DNA of 64,000 bases, taken from positions 1,612,001-1,676,000 of the forward strand of contig NZ_JANUCO010000001.1 in NCBI RefSeq assembly GCF_024807225.1, read 5' to 3'. Positions 62,675 to 64,000 of the stretch are shown here, piece after piece. The position numbers and the translations under genes were made by a program. Position 1 is the stretch's first letter. Every line of letters starts with the position of its first letter. The stretch comes from Chryseobacterium ginsenosidimutans (GTDB lineage: Bacteria; Bacteroidota; Bacteroidia; Flavobacteriales; Weeksellaceae). The notes beneath the pieces were generated by a model. The model was given only the letters and a program-made list of their open reading frames with translations, did not search any database and was not told the origin of the DNA.

Positions 62675-64000
62675 ATGATAAATAAACTTAAGATCACTTT
62701 TCTTTTTGGAATTTTCATCATGTTGTTCGCAACGAACACGATGAATGCTCAGCTAAAACAGGGAGATTTAGTGGATGGAATTGCTGCTGTAATCGGTGAT
62801 GAAATTGTGTTGGAGTCTGACGTGAACGAGCAGATGAATTATGCAAAACAGCAGGGAGCTTCTAACATAGATAAGTGTGAGTTTTTGGAAAACCTTCTGA
62901 ATAACAAACTTCTTGTATACGAAGCAAAAAAAGATACTTTAATTGAAAACCGTTCTGCACAGATCAAAGAAGGTGCAAATGCAAAATATCAACAGTTACT
63001 TTCTCAGTTTCCTGACGAAAAATCGATGTTGACAGCTTATAAGTTCAGAAATGGATACGAAATGAAAAATGCCATCGAGAAAATCGATGCAGATCAATAT
63101 TACGGACAGGCTAAATATCAGAGAGTTACAGAGAAAGCAGATGTTACACCAAACGAAGTAACTGATTTCTATACCTTATATAAAGCTCAGTTGCCTGAGA
63201 TTAAAGATGAGGTTTCATTATCTCAGATCATGATGTATCCTAAATTAACGGAAGCTCATAAAGATGATTTGGTTAAGAGGCTTAAAAAAATCAAGAAGGA
63301 TATTGAAGGTGGAGAAACGTTTGACAGTCAGGCAAGAATTTATTCTGAGGATAAAGGAACGGCTTCAAATGGAGGTTTAATGAAGAATATTTCTAAAGGT
63401 CAAATGGTAAAGCCTTTCGAGGCTGCTGCTTTGAACCTTCAGGAAGGAGAAATTTCAGATCCTGTAGAATCAGAATTCGGATATCATATTATTCAACTGG
63501 TTAAAAAATCAGGAAAGATCTATGATGCAAGACATATTCTTTTGATGGCAACACCGTCTGATGAGGAAATTAAAACTGCAAAAGTAAAATTAGACAGTAT
63601 CAGAGGTTTGATCAGTAGCGGAAAGATGACTTTCAAGGACGCAACTTTCAGATATTCTGATGATAAAAAGACAAAATTCAACGCAGGGGTAATTCCTGGT
63701 TCGGATGGTTTCTAATAAAATCGAAAGAGAGACTGTTCCCGGAACAATCAGCTACGAATTGGCAGGTTTGAATAAAGGAGACATCACGACAGCTTTTGAT
63801 GATGTTGATGAGAGAGAAAGAAAAGTTGTAAAAATTATAAAAGTTGAAGACGTAATTCCTGCACACCAAATTACTTTGGAAACAGATTACGACAGAATCA
63901 AGCAAATGGCGCTGAACAAAAAGCGAAATGAAATGGTTGAAAAGTTTGTAAATTCGAAACTTCCGATCATATTTATTTCCATCAACGGTCGTTATGACTC
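62675..64000 (+). CDS. SurA/PpiC-type peptidylprolyl isomerase, frame broken by one base and truncated by the window end
   Basis: A signal peptide (about residues 1-25) precedes a SurA-N-like chaperone segment (IAAVIGDEIVLESDVNEQM) and two PpiC parvulin domains. The first has SLSQIMMYPKLTEAHKDDL and ASNGGLMKNISKGQMVKPFE; the second starts with DARHILLMATPSDEE. Removing one T from TTT at 63709-63711 changes PGSDGF-stop to PGSDGSNKIERETVPGTISYE, and the frame stays open to the last base. It folds outer-membrane proteins in the periplasm. The 3' end lies beyond the window. Confidence 0.88.

Noticed and set aside
6557..63711. Programmed +1 frameshifting as a new recoding system
   Set aside because: Identical RGA-AAC-Y contexts are read in frame elsewhere (for example 21031, 53961, 54163), there is no stop codon or structure common to the seven sites, and an indel error explains all cases.

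Overview
The window looks like chromosomal DNA of a Flavobacteriia member, most likely Chryseobacterium or a close relative. The evidence is an AT-rich genome, many promoters with the Bacteroidota -7 element TAnnTTTG, the gliding/T9SS lipoprotein gene gldD, the flavobacterial gene order parA-parB-DUF5683-dapB-lepB-wbqC, and tssB/tssC of the Bacteroidota type VI type. No rRNA, CRISPR array, prophage or plasmid backbone was seen. Genus is an inference; no database was searched. Layout: 0-3.1 kb has purA, a five-unit tandem array of about 140 bp hairpin repeats, and a muramidase. 3.5-10.1 kb has tonB, parAB, DUF5683, dapB, lepB and wbqC. 10.1-13.1 kb has a secreted subtilase, a lipocalin and an OmpA lipoprotein. 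13.2-16.7 kb is a four-gene operon matching the mycobacterial route to polyprenyl-phospho-arabinose (UbiA-type DPPR synthase, DprE1-like, DprE2-like, HAD phosphatase). 16.9-19.0 kb has a cysteine desulfurase, thioredoxin and four tandem tRNA-Asp genes. 19.5-21.8 kb is a cation/proton antiporter between two inverted copies of a 335-345 bp MITE-like repeat. 22-31.4 kb has an L,D-transpeptidase, a PDZ aspartyl protease, an esterase, tyrS, a sigma factor, an IS630 element disrupting a secreted-protein gene, and lipA. 31.6-35.7 kb has AraC/MFS and a FAD oxidoreductase.

35.8-44.3 kb is the most coherent functional block. A LytS-type TPR histidine kinase and a LytTR response regulator lie beside genes for MuiA/DUF4139, vWA and two SIMPL-type proteins. 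Paired direct repeats of ACTTGGTGAA with an exact 21 bp period lie at a fixed distance from three promoter regions of this block, which suggests a dedicated regulon.

45.2-46.5 kb holds an IS110-family element inserted in one arm of a dispersed palindromic repeat. Its upstream non-coding region folds into two stem-loops. Their loops carry short sequences matching both halves of the palindromic target and, less completely, the element's own ends, as expected for a bridge RNA. 47-64 kb has cinA, a GH18-NodB-GT2 fusion, two tandem M13 peptidases, tssBC, mutY, gldD, a PfkB kinase and a SurA/PpiC isomerase cut by the window end.

Seven genes (DUF5683, lepB, a 2TM protein, a SpoIIAA-like protein, the vWA protein, tssC and the PpiC gene) are broken by one apparent extra A/T. 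All seven fall in the context R-GAAAC-Y. This is most simply a recurrent consensus error, so these genes are annotated as continuous. At least five dispersed repeat families occupy the intergenic regions.
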